Shown: positions 56,624-64,000 of the stretch, in pieces
Layout of the letters: the number at the start of each line of letters is the position of its first letter
Numbering within the stretch: position 1 is the stretch's first letter
Source of the DNA: Aquibium oceanicum
GTDB lineage: Bacteria; Pseudomonadota; Alphaproteobacteria; Rhizobiales; Rhizobiaceae
Assembly: GCF_001889605.1 (NCBI RefSeq)
Contig: NZ_CP018171.1
Location: forward strand, 1,758,501 to 1,822,500
DNA length: 64,000 nt
Direction of reading: 5' to 3'
Made by a program: the position numbers and the translations under genes
Notes under the pieces: model-generated
Seen by the model: only the letters and a program-made list of their open reading frames with translations
What the model was told of the DNA's origin: nothing
The model's database searches: none

Positions 56624-58246
56624 ATGGCGGAAGACGAGAGCCTGTTTCTGGGGGCGAGCAGGAAGCCGGACGACTCCTATCAGCGTGCGGAAACGTTGCT
56701 CCTGCGCTATGCGAACCGGCACGGGCTCGTGACCGGCGCCACCGGCACCGGCAAGACGGTGACCCTGCAGATCCTGGCCGAGAGCTTCTCCAATGCCGGG
56801 GTTCCCGTGTTCTGCGCCGACATCAAGGGCGATCTCTCGGGCATCGCGGCCATCGGCGAGGCAAAGGATTTCCTGGTCAAGCGGGCAGGGCAGGTGAAGC
56901 TCGACCCCTACGAGTTCCAGGAGTTTCCGGTGATCTTCTGGGACCTCTTCGGCGAGAAGGGGCATCCGATCCGGGCCACGATTTCCGAAATGGGACCGCT
57001 TCTTCTGTCGCGGCTGATGAACCTTTCGGATGCGCAGGAGGGCGTGATGAACATCGCCTTCCGCATCGCGGACGAGGAGGGGTTGCTGCTCCTCGACCTG
57101 AAGGACCTTCAGGCGATGCTGGCCCATATCGCCGATCGCGCCGACGAGATCGGCCGCAAGTACGGCAACGTCTCGAAGGCATCGGTCGGCGCAATCCAGC
57201 GTTCGCTGCTGGTGCTGGAGCAGCAGGGCGGGGAGCATTTCTTCGGCGAACCGGCGCTGCGCATCGAGGACCTGATGCGAACGACCCGCGACGGGCGCGG
57301 CGCGATCAATGTGCTCGCCGCCGACAAGCTCATGATGAACCCGCGGCTCTATGCGACCTTTCTTCTCTGGCTGATGTCGGAACTCTTCGAGGCGCTTCCC
57401 GAGATCGGCGATCCCGACCGTCCGCGGCTGGTGTTCTTCTTCGACGAGGCGCACCTTCTGTTCGATGAGGCGCCGAAGATCCTGATCGACCGGGTGGAGC
57501 AGGTGGTGCGCCTCATCCGCTCAAAGGGAGTGGGCGTCTATTTCGTGACGCAGAACCCGCTCGACGTGCCGGAGACGGTGCTCGCGCAGCTCGGCAACCG
57601 CATCCAGCACGCGCTGCGGGCCTATACGCCGCGCGAACAGAAGGCGGTGAGGGCTTCGGCCGAAACCTTCCGGCCTAACCCCGATTTCTACTGCGCCGAC
57701 GCGATCACCCAGCTCGGCGTCGGGGAAGCGCTGGTTTCGACGCTGGAGGCCAAGGGCGTTCCCTCTATGGTGCAGCGTACGCTGATCCGCCCGCCGTCGT
57801 CGCGGCTCGGGCCGCTGACCGAGCCGGAGCGCCAGAAGATTCAGGCCGTGAGCCCCGTGGCCGGGCAGTATGACAAGCCGATCGACCGCGAATCGGCGTT
57901 CGAGATGCTGGAGAAGAAGGCGGCGGAGGCGGCGCGCGCGGAAGAGGAAGCGCGGGAAAACGAGGACGCAGCGCCGGCCGATGCGGGGCGGGGCAGGACG
58001 CGCTGGACCCTGCCGGATTTCGACGGCGGGGGCGAAAAGCGGGATCGCGACGACGACGACGACGATTTAGAGGAGGACTACCGCCGCCGCCGGTCGTCCC
58101 GCACCCGTTCCGCGCCGAGGAAACGGACGTCGAACCGCCAGACGGTGGCGGAGGCAGCGATCAAGTCGGTGGTGCGGTCGGTGGGAAGCTCGCTGGGGCG
58201 GGCGCTGGTGCGCGGCGTCCTGGGGAGTTTGAAGAGGGGGGGGTGA
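56624..58246 (+). CDS. DUF853/HerA-like ATPase (YjgR type)
   Basis: ATPase of 540 residues. Walker A GATGTGKT at 38-45, Walker [15 protein letters not shown] near 268-281, and [18 protein letters not shown] (sensor/Arg finger region). HerA-FtsK fold typical of DUF853. The C-terminus (about 430-540) is acidic then Arg-rich, with a basic tail [26 protein letters not shown] lies 6 nt before ATG 56624. Role in DNA handling is unproven. Confidence 0.8.
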   Translation: MAEDESLFLGASRKPDDSYQRAETLLLRYANRHGLVTGATGTGKTVTLQILAESFSNAGVPVFCADIKGDLSGIAAIGEAKDFLVKRAGQVKLDPYEFQEFPVIFWDLFGEKGHPIRATISEMGPLLLSRLMNLSDAQEGVMNIAFRIADEEGLLLLDLKDLQAMLAHIADRADEIGRKYGNVSKASVGAIQRSLLVLEQQGGEHFFGEPALRIEDLMRTTRDGRGAINVLAADKLMMNPRLYATFLLWLMSELFEALPEIGDPDRPRLVFFFDEAHLLFDEAPKILIDRVEQVVRLIRSKGVGVYFVTQNPLDVPETVLAQLGNRIQHALRAYTPREQKAVRASAETFRPNPDFYCADAITQLGVGEALVSTLEAKGVPSMVQRTLIRPPSSRLGPLTEPERQKIQAVSPVAGQYDKPIDRESAFEMLEKKAAEAARAEEEARENEDAAPADAGRGRTRWTLPDFDGGGEKRDRDDDDDDLEEDYRRRRSSRTRSAPRKRTSNRQTVAEAAIKSVVRSVGSSLGRALVRGVLGSLKRGG

Positions 58247-58510
58247 GCCGAGTGGCCGGATATGTTCCGGCGTGGAAGCGGGTTTGCGGATTGAAGCCGC
58301 CGGAGTGGCGCTCATGCCGAGCGTAAGCTTAGAGCCGATGGTCTGCACACGGCCCCCGGTCCTGCTCTGACGGCTGCCTCCGTGAGCGCCGGGAGTTTGC
58401 CCGTTTTTCGAGCCCCTGCAGGCCCATTGAACTTTTGCCCGTGATTGCGTCGACCGCCAGAGCAACCGAATTGCCATCCTGGGGTTCTATGGACGGCATG
58501 GGGACGACAA
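58247..58510. other. intergenic stretch before AI-2E gene
   Basis: About 260 nt with no clear gene. Frames overlapping here look like shadows, and no terminator with a T-run was found after the DUF853 gene. Confidence 0.4.
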
Positions 58511-59533
58511 ATGGCGCCGCGCACAACTTCTCTTCTGGTACTGTTCGGCGCGCTTGCGGCTCTGCTGCTGTTGGCACCCGACGTCCTGTTGATCGTCTTC
58601 GCAGGCGTTCTCCTGGCAGTCCTGCTCCGCGGCGGCGGTCACTGGATCGCGCAGAAGCTCGGGATTGCAGACGGTGTGGGCATAGGTCTGTTCCTGCTCG
58701 GCGTGATCGCAGCGTTCGCCGTGTTCGGCTTGGCCGTGGCGCCTTCGATAGCGGATCAGATCGATGAACTGTCGCAACGGCTTCCCCAAGCTTTCGACAC
58801 CGTCAGGCAGAGGATAGAGGAATACTCCTGGGGGCCAGGCCTCCTCGACCACCTGATACCGGAAAGCTTTGCATCACCCGAGGGACGGACCGCAGCCGTG
58901 TCGGCCGTTTCCTCGACATTCGGCGCGCTCGGCAATGGGGTCGTCATCCTTTTCATCGGTCTCTATGGCGCACTGGACCCCGGGGTCTATCGGAGCGGTT
59001 TCGTCAAGCTGATCGCTCCATCGATCCGGGGCCAGGGCGACGAGGTATTATCCAAAGTAGCCGCAACTCTGCGCAGCTGGCTGACGGCCCAACTCATGGC
59101 CATGGCGGTGGTGGGAGTACTGACCGGAACCGGCCTGTGGATCGCCGGCGTGCCGCTTGCCTTCGCGCTCGGGTTGATCGCCGGACTTCTTGCCTTCATT
59201 CCGAACATTGGGCCGGTGCTAGCCATAGCGCCGGCGCTGCTGCTCGCCTTGCCCGAAGGCCAGACGACTGTGCTGATAGTGCTGGGTATCTATGTCGGAG
59301 TTCAGGCTCTGGAAAGTTATGTCGTGACCCCGCTCCTCCAGCAGGAGAAGGTGTCGCTGCCGCCGGCGCTCGTTATCGCCGTGCAGCTTCTGTTCGGCGT
59401 GCTTTTCGGCATTCTGGGCCTCGCCCTGGCAACACCGATCACAGCCGCCGCCATGACGGTCATCGGTCTTGTCTATGTGAACTCGTATCTCGACCGGGAA
59501 AAGGACGCGCAGCACGGGGGTGGGGACCGGTGA
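58511..59533 (+). CDS. AI-2E family transporter (PF01594)
   Basis: Polytopic membrane protein of 340 residues from ATG 58511 (MAPRTTSLLVLFGALAALLLL). Eight or so helices, with the conserved ...LAFIPNIGPVLAIAPALLLAL... and ...VVTPLLQQEKVSLPPALVIAVQLLFGVLFGILGLALATP... blocks of the TqsA/YdiK/PerM family. Substrate not known. Codes on the same strand as the next small peptide. Confidence 0.85.
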   Translation: MAPRTTSLLVLFGALAALLLLAPDVLLIVFAGVLLAVLLRGGGHWIAQKLGIADGVGIGLFLLGVIAAFAVFGLAVAPSIADQIDELSQRLPQAFDTVRQRIEEYSWGPGLLDHLIPESFASPEGRTAAVSAVSSTFGALGNGVVILFIGLYGALDPGVYRSGFVKLIAPSIRGQGDEVLSKVAATLRSWLTAQLMAMAVVGVLTGTGLWIAGVPLAFALGLIAGLLAFIPNIGPVLAIAPALLLALPEGQTTVLIVLGIYVGVQALESYVVTPLLQQEKVSLPPALVIAVQLLFGVLFGILGLALATPITAAAMTVIGLVYVNSYLDREKDAQHGGGDR

Positions 59534-59671
59534 GCCAGCGGATCGTCGGAGTGGCTGGCGCTATGCGTGACAGGACAATCGAAGCGCGTCCGATCCCTGA
59601 CATCGTCACCTCCAGGCCGGGAAACCCATCAAGTGCTGGAGCGTTCGTAGAAAGTGACAAAGGAGATTTTC

Positions 59672-59758
59672 ATGCTCAAATTCATCGGTGGAACAATCGG
59701 CTTGATCTTTCTGATCGGGCTGCTGGTCGTGATCGGCATTCTGATGTTGATCTTTTGA
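59672..59758 (+). CDS. 28-aa membrane peptide
   Basis: MLKFIGGTIGLIFLIGLLVV IGILMLIF, almost wholly hydrophobic, with a strong AAAGGAG 6 nt upstream of ATG 59672. The good ribosome site and the length of clean hydrophobic sequence make translation likely. It may be a regulatory or toxin-like small membrane protein. Confidence 0.55.
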   Translation: MLKFIGGTIGLIFLIGLLVVIGILMLIF

Positions 59759-59772
59759 TCCCGACATCCCGG

Positions 59773-59804
59773 CGCTAGAAGGCTCCGTTCGGAGCCTTCT
59801 AGCG
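59773..59804. other. 14-bp stem-loop
   Basis: CGCTAGAAGGCTCC pairs fully with GGAGCCTTCTAGCG over a 4-nt GTTC loop. There is no T-run on either side, so it is not a clear terminator. It may protect the 3' end of the upstream mRNA or act as a bidirectional block. Confidence 0.6.
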
Positions 59805-59957
59805 ACCAAGAACCCGACAGACAGGTTTCGGCTGAAATCCAGGGGGACATTCAGGTACACCGAAGCGGCGGCTTCGGGCGCCTTCAAACGGTGAACTCAA
59901 TTCCCCCTGCGGCACCATCCTAAGCTGGTGCCGAAGGGATTGCGATGGAGTGACGGA
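59805..59957. other. short gap before the L,D-transpeptidase stop
   Basis: About 150 nt between the hairpin and the end of the transpeptidase gene. No feature recognised. Confidence 0.4.
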
Positions 59958-60689
59958 TCACACCGTCCCGATGCCACTCGTGACCAGGATCGGCGAACCA
60001 TCGGCGACGCGGCTGTAGAGGTCGATGACGTCCTGGTTGATCATCCTCACGCAGCCCGACGAGACGGACTTGCCGATCGACCACCATTCCGGCGAGCCGT
60101 GGACGCGGTACAGGGTATCCTGGCCGTCCTGGAAAATGTAAAGCGCGCGTGCGCCGAGGGGATTGTCGAGGCCGGGCTGCATGCCGCCGTTGTCCGCGCT
60201 GTACTTTGCCAGTTCCGGCTCGCGCGCGATCATCTCCTCCGGCGGCGTCCAGGTGGGCCAAGCCTTCTTCCACTGGATGACGGCGCGGCCGGACCAGGCG
60301 AAGCCATCGCGTCCGAGGCCCACACCGTAGCGCAGCGCCCGCCCGTCGGGCTGCACCAGATAGAGGTAGTGCTGCGATGTATCGACCACGATGGTCCCCG
60401 GCGCCTCGCCTGTCGGATCGGCGACGTACTGGCGAAGCAGGCGCGCGTCGATCTCGCGGTACGGCACCGCCGGAATCTCGTATCCCGCATCTACTCGCGC
60501 GCCGTAGATCTGCGGGTAGGCGAAGTCGGATGCGTATTCGGGCTCCGGTCGAACAGAACTGACGATGGGGGGCGTACGTTGGCCGATGCTGGTGCACGCC
60601 GACAGCGCGACCTGCGATGCCGCGAGGGCGCCTGCGGAGAGAAGGAAGCGCCTCGACATCAAGGGCTGAGTGCTGGGTTTTGCGGTCAT
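59958..60689 (-). CDS. L,D-transpeptidase (YkuD), probable lipoprotein
   Basis: Peptidoglycan cross-linking or lipoprotein-anchoring enzyme of 243 residues. ATG 60689 (MTAKPSTQPLMSRRFLLSAG); MSRRFLL at 60659 is an alternative. Signal with RR and a lipobox-like ALSAC (Cys about residue 30). YkuD domain: VHGSPEWW...SIGKSVSSGCVRM, with catalytic Cys in SGC and upstream His. Typical for ErfK/YbiS/YcfS relatives. Confidence 0.85.
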   Translation of the reverse strand: MTAKPSTQPLMSRRFLLSAGALAASQVALSACTSIGQRTPPIVSSVRPEPEYASDFAYPQIYGARVDAGYEIPAVPYREIDARLLRQYVADPTGEAPGTIVVDTSQHYLYLVQPDGRALRYGVGLGRDGFAWSGRAVIQWKKAWPTWTPPEEMIAREPELAKYSADNGGMQPGLDNPLGARALYIFQDGQDTLYRVHGSPEWWSIGKSVSSGCVRMINQDVIDLYSRVADGSPILVTSGIGTV

Positions 60690-60777
60690 GGTTCCGAACG
60701 GTCCTGTTTGAGCCACGACAACGCCGCACCGGGCGAAGGGTTTCCTGCCCGAATCGAAGCTGAGGCGGGAAAGTGAT

Positions 60778-61440
60778 TCAGCCGACCTGCCGCAGGCTTT
60801 CCAGCGACGGCAGGATGATCGCCGGGGGTTGGTCCAGATACTCGTCCGGCTGGTTGGAACGGTTGATCCAGACCGTCCGAAAGCCGAAGCGGGTGGCGCC
60901 GGCGATGTCCCACCGGTTGGAGGACTGGAACGAGACGGCGTCGGGATAGAGGCGCCACGCCGTGGTGACCATGTCGTAGACGCCCGGATCGGTCTTGAAG
61001 CGCTTGATGTCATCGACCGAAAACACGTCGTCGAGCACCAGGTCGAGGCCGGCCGACTTCACCGCCGCGTCGAGCATGGCGCGCGAGCCGTTGGAAAGGA
61101 TGGCGAGGCGCGCGCCGTCTTCCTTCAGGCCCTTCAGGACGGCGGGCACTTCCGGGTAGCAGTCGAGCTTCCAGTAGGCGTCGAGCAGGTTCTGCCGTTG
61201 CGCGCCGTCGGCGGAGGGGACTTTCGCATAGGCGAAGTCGAGCGCCTGCTCGGTCAACTGCCAGAAATCCGCAAAGTCGCCCATCAGGGTGCGGACCCAG
61301 GAGTATTCGAGCTGCTTGGCGCGCCAGATCTCCGACAGAAGCTGCGCATCAGGCCCGACGGCATCGGCATGGCGGCGCACCGCGGCGTGGACGTCGAAGA
61401 GCGTCCCGTAGGCATCGAAAACGAAGGCAGTGTGTCGCAT
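60778..61440 (-). CDS. haloacid dehalogenase, type II (HAD)
   Basis: L-2-haloacid dehalogenase-like hydrolase of 220 residues. Nucleophile D9 in FDAYGTLFD, SNGS at about residue 114 for motif II, K-containing FKTDPGVY, and SSNRWDIAGA for motif III. Catalyses hydrolytic dehalogenation or a related phosphatase reaction. Separate from the transpeptidase by about 90 nt. Confidence 0.85.
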   Translation of the reverse strand: MRHTAFVFDAYGTLFDVHAAVRRHADAVGPDAQLLSEIWRAKQLEYSWVRTLMGDFADFWQLTEQALDFAYAKVPSADGAQRQNLLDAYWKLDCYPEVPAVLKGLKEDGARLAILSNGSRAMLDAAVKSAGLDLVLDDVFSVDDIKRFKTDPGVYDMVTTAWRLYPDAVSFQSSNRWDIAGATRFGFRTVWINRSNQPDEYLDQPPAIILPSLESLRQVG

Positions 61441-61590
61441 GTGAAGGCGCCGTTCCGGTTCGATCGACTTGAACCGATGGGCCGGTACGGGTCAAGACCT
61501 CGCTGGTGCAAGAGAATTGAGGAGGAGGGCGATTGACGCCCGGACCGCAGCCGCTATCCATAGGCCGCAAAACTCGGAAGGTGGAAACGC

Positions 61591-62460
61591 ATGGCGGTCG
61601 ATACCAAAGCAGACACCCTGACCTGGACCTTCGTCGACGGCGACTGGCACGAGGGCAACGTGGCGCTGATCGGGCCGCGCAGCCACGCGATGTGGCTGGG
61701 CACCAGCGTCTTCGACGGCGCCCGCTGGTTCGAGGACGTGGCACCCGACCTCGACCGTCACGCCGCGCGCGTCAACGCCTCGGCGCTTGCGCTGGGACTG
61801 AAGCCGACAATGAGCGCCGACGAGATCGTCGAACTCACCTGGGAGGGGCTGAAGAAGTTCGACGGGAAGACGGCCGTCTACATCCGCCCGATGTACTGGG
61901 CCGAGCACGGCGGCTACATGGGGGTCCCGGCCGATCCGCAGTCGACGCGGTTCTGCCTGTGCCTCTATGAGGCGCCGATGATTTCGCCTTCGGGCTTCTC
62001 CGTCACCGTGTCGCCCTTCCGGCGCCCGACCATCGAGACCATGCCCACCAACGCCAAGGCCGGCTGCCTCTATCCCAACAACGGCCGCGCCATCGTGGAA
62101 GCGAAGTCGCGCGGCTTCGACAATGCGCTGGTGCTCGATATGCTGGGCAACGTCGCCGAGACCGGCACGTCGAACATCTTCATGGTCAGGGACGGGGTGG
62201 TGTTCACGCCGGTCGAAAACGGCACGTTCCTTTCGGGCATCACCCGCTCGCGCGCCATCGAGCTGCTTTCGGACGCGGGAACACGGGTGGTGGAAAAGAC
62301 GCTGAAACTGGCCGATTTTCTCAATGCCGACGAGATATTCTCGACCGGCAACCACTCCAAGGTCGTCCCGATCATCCGCATCGAGGACCGGCAACTGCAG
62401 CCCGGACCGGTGGCGAAGAAGGCGCGCGACCTCTATTGGGAGTGGGCGCACTCGATTTGA
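61591..62460 (+). CDS. branched-chain amino acid aminotransferase, class IV
   Basis: PLP aminotransferase of 289 residues, BCAT/D-amino acid transaminase family. PLP Lys in MPTNAKAGCLYPNNGRA, ETGTSNIFMV (phosphate loop), and ...FLSGITRSRAIELL.... N-terminus LGTSVFDGARWFED is typical. Likely catalyses the last step of Leu/Ile/Val synthesis or a related transamination, with 2-oxoglutarate. Confidence 0.85.
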   Translation: MAVDTKADTLTWTFVDGDWHEGNVALIGPRSHAMWLGTSVFDGARWFEDVAPDLDRHAARVNASALALGLKPTMSADEIVELTWEGLKKFDGKTAVYIRPMYWAEHGGYMGVPADPQSTRFCLCLYEAPMISPSGFSVTVSPFRRPTIETMPTNAKAGCLYPNNGRAIVEAKSRGFDNALVLDMLGNVAETGTSNIFMVRDGVVFTPVENGTFLSGITRSRAIELLSDAGTRVVEKTLKLADFLNADEIFSTGNHSKVVPIIRIEDRQLQPGPVAKKARDLYWEWAHSI

Positions 62461-62562
62461 GACGGAAAGGCCCCTTCCCGAGGGGCTGCACGGTTGTCTG
62501 GCGCCGGCGAAAACCTATCCTTATGTCCGGCACGTCATTTCATTCATAGAGGAGATCCAGCA

Positions 62563-63162
62563 ATGGCTTTTGAACTTCCCGCACTGCCTTACGACTACGA
62601 GGCGCTTCAGCCCTACATGTCGCGCGAGACCCTCGAGTACCACCACGACAAGCACCATAAGGCCTATGTCGACAAGGGCAACGAACTCGCTGCGCAGGCC
62701 GGAATGGAGAACCTGTCGCTCGAGGAGATCGTCAAGCAGTCCTATGGCAAGAACCAGGCGCTTTTCAACAATGCCGGCCAGCACTACAACCACATCCACT
62801 TCTGGAAGTGGATGAAGAAGGGTGGCGGCGGTAAGAGCCTGCCGGGCGCTCTTCAGAACGCCTTCGACAGCGACCTCGGCGGCTACGACAAGTTCAAGTC
62901 GGACTTCGTGGCGGCCGGCGTCGGGCAGTTCGGCTCGGGCTGGGCCTGGGTGGCCGTCAAGAACGGCAAGCTCGAGATCATGAAGACGCCGAACGGCGAG
63001 AACCCACTCGTGCACGGCGCCACGCCGATCCTCGGCGTCGATGTGTGGGAGCATTCCTATTACATCGACTACCGCAACGCGCGGCCGAAATATCTCGAAG
63101 CCTTCGTGGACAACCTCATCAACTGGGACCACGTGCTGGAGTGCTACGAGAAGGCCAGCTGA
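62563..63162 (+). CDS. sodB: superoxide dismutase, Fe/Mn family
   Basis: Dismutates superoxide. 199 residues, start ATG 62563 (MAFELPALPYDYEALQPYMS), GGAG upstream. Metal ligands: H27 in EYHHDKHH, the His of QHYNHIHFW, and Asp/His in DVWEHSYYIDY. The second-sphere Gln of NNAGQHYN is the FeSOD-type arrangement, so iron is favoured, but metal is not provable from sequence. Terminator follows. Confidence 0.9.
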   Translation: MAFELPALPYDYEALQPYMSRETLEYHHDKHHKAYVDKGNELAAQAGMENLSLEEIVKQSYGKNQALFNNAGQHYNHIHFWKWMKKGGGGKSLPGALQNAFDSDLGGYDKFKSDFVAAGVGQFGSGWAWVAVKNGKLEIMKTPNGENPLVHGATPILGVDVWEHSYYIDYRNARPKYLEAFVDNLINWDHVLECYEKAS

Positions 63163-63179
63163 ACCTGACTACGAACCAG

Positions 63180-63216
63180 CGCCCCGGACGATCTGGAATG
63201 ATCTCCGGGGCGTTTT
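63180..63216 (+). terminator. rho-independent terminator of sodB
   Basis: CGCCCCGG...CCGGGGCG stem (63180-63187 with 63205-63212, extended by GATC/GATC), followed by TTTT. Confidence 0.75.
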
Positions 63217-63358
63217 CGTTGACAGTCTGTCGACCAAGCGAACACCGGCGCTCACGCGAGCGTGAACGCGCGTGAACGCAAAACCCGCCATTATCCCTTT
63301 GGGATACCTCACGTTTCCCCAGCAAGGCTGAATTCAGCAAGGTACCGGAGGATTTCGC

Positions 63359-63799
63359 ATGAAGACGTTTCTACTCGCCCTCACCACAGTGACCCTCATC
63401 TCGGGCGCTGCGTTCGCCGATCCGCACGAGGACCGCGAGGCACTGATGAAGTCCTTCGGCCAGCAGCTCGGGCAACTGGCTCCGATGGCCAAGGGTGAAA
63501 AGCCCTTCGACGCCGCTGCGACCGCTGCAGCACTTGAGGAACTTCATGCGCGCAGCGAGAAGTTCGATGCAGCCGCGCTCTTCCCGGAAGGAAGCACCGA
63601 CGGCGCCGACAACCGCGCCTTGCCGATCATCTGGACGGACTGGGACGACTTCGCTGCGCGGGTGGACAAGTACAAGGCAGATGTTGCCGAGGTGGCGGCC
63701 AACCCGCCGGCCGACCAGGCGGCACTCGGCGTGGCGCTCGGCAAGATCGGCGGCAATTGCGGCAGCTGCCACGAAGTGTATCGTGCGCCGGAAGGCTGA
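63359..63799 (+). CDS. cytochrome c'/c556 family protein
   Basis: Periplasmic c-type cytochrome of 146 residues. Signal peptide MKTFLLALTTVTLISGAAFA. Four-helix-bundle pattern with a C-terminal heme site CGSCH (Cys134, Cys137, His138). Axial Met near the N-terminus (LMKSF). Electron transfer or gas sensing; c556 type favoured. Followed by another cytochrome on the same strand. Confidence 0.85.
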   Translation: MKTFLLALTTVTLISGAAFADPHEDREALMKSFGQQLGQLAPMAKGEKPFDAAATAAALEELHARSEKFDAAALFPEGSTDGADNRALPIIWTDWDDFAARVDKYKADVAEVAANPPADQAALGVALGKIGGNCGSCHEVYRAPEG

Positions 63800-63817
63800 T
63801 CGGGAAACGCTCCATTC

Positions 63818-64000
63818 ATGAGGCTTTTGGGCAAGCTCGTCGTCGCGGCGGCCATCCTGGCCGCAGCGGGCGGGCTTGCGTTCTGGTGGGCGACCGCCCC
63901 GGAGCCGCTTTCGGCGCAAGCCCTGGCGGCTCTGCCGCAGGGCGACGCTGCGCGTGGCGAGCGGATCTTCTGGGCGGGCGGGTGCACCTCGTGCCATGCG
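63818..64000 (+). CDS. c-type cytochrome, 3' end beyond window
   Basis: Partial gene, 61 codons visible. ATG 63818, N-terminal membrane anchor or signal (MRLLGKLVVAAAILAAAGGLAFWW), then GERIFWAGGCTSCHA with a heme motif (CTSCH) near the window edge. Same strand as the c556 gene, probably operonic. Family not settled without the rest. Confidence 0.75.
   Translation, partial: MRLLGKLVVAAAILAAAGGLAFWWATAPEPLSAQALAALPQGDAARGERIFWAGGCTSCHA

Noticed and set aside
59773-59804. Stem-loop as a rho-independent terminator
   Set aside because: Perfect stem but no following T-run; listed as a structure only.

Overview
The window is GC-rich DNA from an alphaproteobacterium, most likely Hyphomicrobiales (Rhizobiales) near Mesorhizobium/Phyllobacteriaceae. 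This is inferred from the choline-sulfatase bet cluster, the rhizobial-type L-asparaginase, the Tat-exported repeat protein of the TIGR03808 type, and REP-like intergenic repeats. No rRNA or taxonomic marker is present, so the genus is not settled.

Region 1 (1-27.6 kb) is the right part of a prophage. Genes 27-11272 follow the phage Mu tail order: gp37-like, DUF2635, sheath L, tube M, tail assembly chaperone with a -1 frameshift site, tape measure, gpN, gpP, gp45 spike, gp46, gp47 (baseplate J) and gp48. Tail fibres (11.3-17.7 kb) and a surface-modification/lysis segment (17.8-27.3 kb) follow. The latter holds a polytopic glycosyltransferase-like protein, a lipoprotein, an endolysin/holin cassette, and two large OafA-type acyltransferases. 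Three decayed copies of the 5' end of the endolysin gene lie between these genes. Capsid, packaging, integrase and repressor genes are outside the window. The prophage side ends near a tRNA-Pro gene (28036-28112) whose 3' end faces the phage.

Region 2 (28.3-38.5 kb) is host chromosome: a GDP-mannose pyrophosphorylase/AGE-fold isomerase fusion, then a choline/choline-sulfate to glycine betaine cluster on the minus strand (betI, betC, a glutathione S-transferase, a threonine/serine dehydratase, betA, betB). A perfect 20-bp palindrome just upstream of betI is the probable BetI operator.

Region 3 (38.7-41.8 kb) is a small defence island of lower GC. A HEPN-type abortive-infection protein (Abi_C) runs tail-to-tail into a retron-type reverse transcriptase fused to a C-terminal trypsin-like serine protease with an intact His-Asp-Ser triad. 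The two stop codons share the tetranucleotide CTAG. A structured leader upstream of the RT is the candidate retron ncRNA. This is the most promising locus in the window.

Region 4 (42-64 kb) is mostly ordinary metabolism: thiolase plus SDR, DUF3750, L-asparaginase, a beta-helix Tat protein, a GreA-like factor, methylmalonyl-CoA mutase (two subunits), a DUF853 ATPase, an AI-2E family transporter, an L,D-transpeptidase, a haloacid dehalogenase, a branched-chain aminotransferase, superoxide dismutase and c-type cytochromes. Two further acyltransferases (49.1-52.7 kb) in a lower-GC patch add to the surface-modification theme.
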